Positions 4,706-5,938 of a stretch of 5,938 bases of DNA are shown piece after piece. Position 1 is the stretch's first letter, and each line of letters begins with the position of its first letter. The translations under genes were made by a program, and so were the position numbers. The notes under the pieces were generated by a model that saw only the letters and a list, made by a program, of their open reading frames with translations, ran no database searches and had not been told where the DNA came from. The stretch comes from Dehalococcoidia bacterium (GTDB lineage Bacteria; Chloroflexota; Dehalococcoidia; SAR202; UBA11138), in assembly GCA_012270625.1 (NCBI GenBank), contig JAAXHZ010000194.1, positions 1 to 5,938 on the forward strand. Direction: 5' to 3'.

Positions 4706-5890
4706 TTGAATATCACATTCACTCAGCAGGAAGAGGACTTTCGGCAAGAGATACGCGACTTCCTGAAGGACGAACTGCCTGACGACTGGGACCCACTGGG
4801 ACAGCCGGGACAGTCCGCGGAGGAGCGACAGACGTTCTCGCGCGGCATGTCGAAGCGGCTGGCTGACAAGGGATGGCTGACGCTCGCCTGGCCGGAGGAG
4901 TATGGCGGTCAGGGTCGGTCGATCATGGAGCAGGTGATCTATAACGAGGAGATGTCCTACTGGAATGTGCCCGGAACAGAGCTGGGCACTGGGGCGATCT
5001 CATGGGTCGGGCCGGTGCTGATGCTTGCTGGGACAGAGGAGCAGAAGCGGGAGCACCTGCCGCCTATCGCGAGGGCCGAGCGCTACTGGTGTACGCTCTA
5101 CAGCGAGCCGGGATCGGGATCGGACCTGGCATCTCTACAGACTTCGGCAGTCCGCGACGGTGACGACTACGTCATCAACGGTCAGAAGATATGGACGTCC
5201 AGCGCGCACTTCGCAGACTGGGGCTGGCTGGCGGCGCGCACGAACTCGGACGCGCCCAAGCACCGGGGCATCAGCCTGTTCATGCTAGACATGAAGAGTC
5301 CAGGCGTAGAAGTCAGGCCAATTATGAACATGGCAGGCGGTCACGACTTCAATGAGGTGTACTTCGACAACGTTCGAGTGCCCAGCGGCAACCTGGTCGG
5401 CCAGGAGGACCGAGGATGGTACACGCTGGCGGTGGCGTTGGACTTCGAACGATCGGGAGTGGGATATTCGGCGGGCGCACGCCGGACACTGAACGCGCTG
5501 ACCAGATATGTAAAGGAGACGGAGCGCGGCGGCGCTCCACTCAGCAAGGACCCGAACGTCCGCAAGAAGCTGGCGCAGAGGTATGTGGAGACCGAGATCT
5601 CGCGTTGGCTGTCATACAGGGTGGCGTGGATGCAGAGCCAGGGCCTGATCCCCAACGCGGAGGCGTCCATGTCCAAGATGTACGGGACGGAGCTGACGCA
5701 GCGCGTCGCGCGTACAGGCATGGAGATACTAGGGATGGCGGGTCAGCTTTCGGGGGGGTCGAAGTGGGCGCCTCTGTACGGACATATTCAGCAGTCGTAC
5801 CTGATGTCCACGTCATCGACGATAGCTGCGGGAACCTCTGAAATCCAGCGCAACATCATCGCGCAGAGGGGGCTGGGGCTGCCTCGGTAG
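4706..5890 (+). CDS. Acyl-CoA dehydrogenase family flavoprotein
   Basis: This 394-residue protein is a full-length FAD-dependent acyl-CoA dehydrogenase, expected to introduce an alpha-beta double bond into an acyl-CoA in the cytoplasm and pass electrons to electron-transfer flavoprotein. The helical N-terminal domain includes GWLTLAWPEEYGGQG (56-70). The beta domain carries LYSEPGSGSDLASLQTSAV (131-149) and NGQKIWTSSAHFADWGW (158-174), which contact FAD and substrate, then FNEVYFDNVRVP (215-226). The C-terminal helical domain ends in TIAAGTSEIQRNIIAQRGLG (372-391). The short-chain and medium-chain enzymes have a catalytic Glu just before GTS (YEGTS); here that position is Ala375. Glu248 in LDFERSG falls where isovaleryl- and long-chain enzymes carry their catalytic Glu, so the base has probably moved there. 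The substrate is not predictable; a branched or unusual acyl-CoA is plausible. A TTG start with perfect GGAGGT is used. No partner ETF or other beta-oxidation gene lies in the window. Confidence 0.93.
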   Translation: MNITFTQQEEDFRQEIRDFLKDELPDDWDPLGQPGQSAEERQTFSRGMSKRLADKGWLTLAWPEEYGGQGRSIMEQVIYNEEMSYWNVPGTELGTGAISWVGPVLMLAGTEEQKREHLPPIARAERYWCTLYSEPGSGSDLASLQTSAVRDGDDYVINGQKIWTSSAHFADWGWLAARTNSDAPKHRGISLFMLDMKSPGVEVRPIMNMAGGHDFNEVYFDNVRVPSGNLVGQEDRGWYTLAVALDFERSGVGYSAGARRTLNALTRYVKETERGGAPLSKDPNVRKKLAQRYVETEISRWLSYRVAWMQSQGLIPNAEASMSKMYGTELTQRVARTGMEILGMAGQLSGGSKWAPLYGHIQQSYLMSTSSTIAAGTSEIQRNIIAQRGLGLPR

Positions 5891-5938
5891 GCCGATACAC
5901 TAGGTTCTGAAGGTCCTGCGCTCATTGCGGACGGCCGC
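5891..5938. other. Downstream noncoding tail
   Basis: The last 48 bases after the acyl-CoA dehydrogenase stop show no start with a ribosome binding site, no hairpin with a T run and no repeat. The window ends before any next gene can be recognised. Confidence 0.4.

Overview
The window is bacterial DNA of moderately high GC (about 60% by eye), with six complete genes packed head to tail on the + strand and no recognisable RNA gene, transposase, phage gene or CRISPR array. No gene here identifies the taxon. Dense 2-oxoacid, amide and acyl-CoA catabolic genes, a spread of TTG starts and a degenerate heptanucleotide tandem repeat would suit an uncultured lineage such as a Chloroflexota/SAR202-like bacterium, but that is only a guess.

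Layout. Positions 1-190 are a noncoding leader. It holds a G-rich imperfect repeat, a perfect 15-bp palindrome (71-85) and a near-consensus sigma70-type promoter (117-146), followed by a Shine-Dalgarno site and the ATG of pxpA at 191. Positions 191-2872 encode the three subunits of the prokaryotic ATP-dependent 5-oxoprolinase in the order pxpA-pxpB-pxpC. pxpB and pxpC overlap by 4 bases. The pxpA-pxpB junction is unusual: two mutually exclusive hairpins lie over the pxpA stop, and five heptamers sit exactly between a Shine-Dalgarno-like AAAGGGG and the TTG start of pxpB. Fifteen bases after pxpC, with a good ribosome binding site, comes a ketopantoate reductase (ApbA/PanE) family dehydrogenase (2888-3943). 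An 82-base gap with a pyrimidine tract and a weak inverted repeat separates it from a DedA/YqaA-type membrane protein (4026-4655). Last is an acyl-CoA dehydrogenase (4706-5890), which starts at TTG behind a perfect GGAGGT. The final 48 bases hold nothing recognisable.

How the genes may work together. PxpABC hydrolyses 5-oxo-L-proline (pyroglutamate), a spontaneous by-product of glutamine/glutamate chemistry, to glutamate at the cost of ATP. The adjoining reductase-family enzyme is probably co-transcribed with it. It keeps the family's catalytic Lys, Asn and Glu but carries an Asp where NADPH users normally have a basic residue, so it may be an NAD(H)-dependent 2-hydroxy/2-oxo acid dehydrogenase rather than a pantothenate enzyme. 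The DedA protein and the acyl-CoA dehydrogenase are on the same strand, but nothing shows that they share a pathway with the pxp genes.

I do not see a wholly new system. The points most worth a second look are the pxpA-pxpB junction, the roughly 60-residue tail on PxpC, the reductase attached to the pxp operon, and the acyl-CoA dehydrogenase that lacks the usual catalytic glutamate position.
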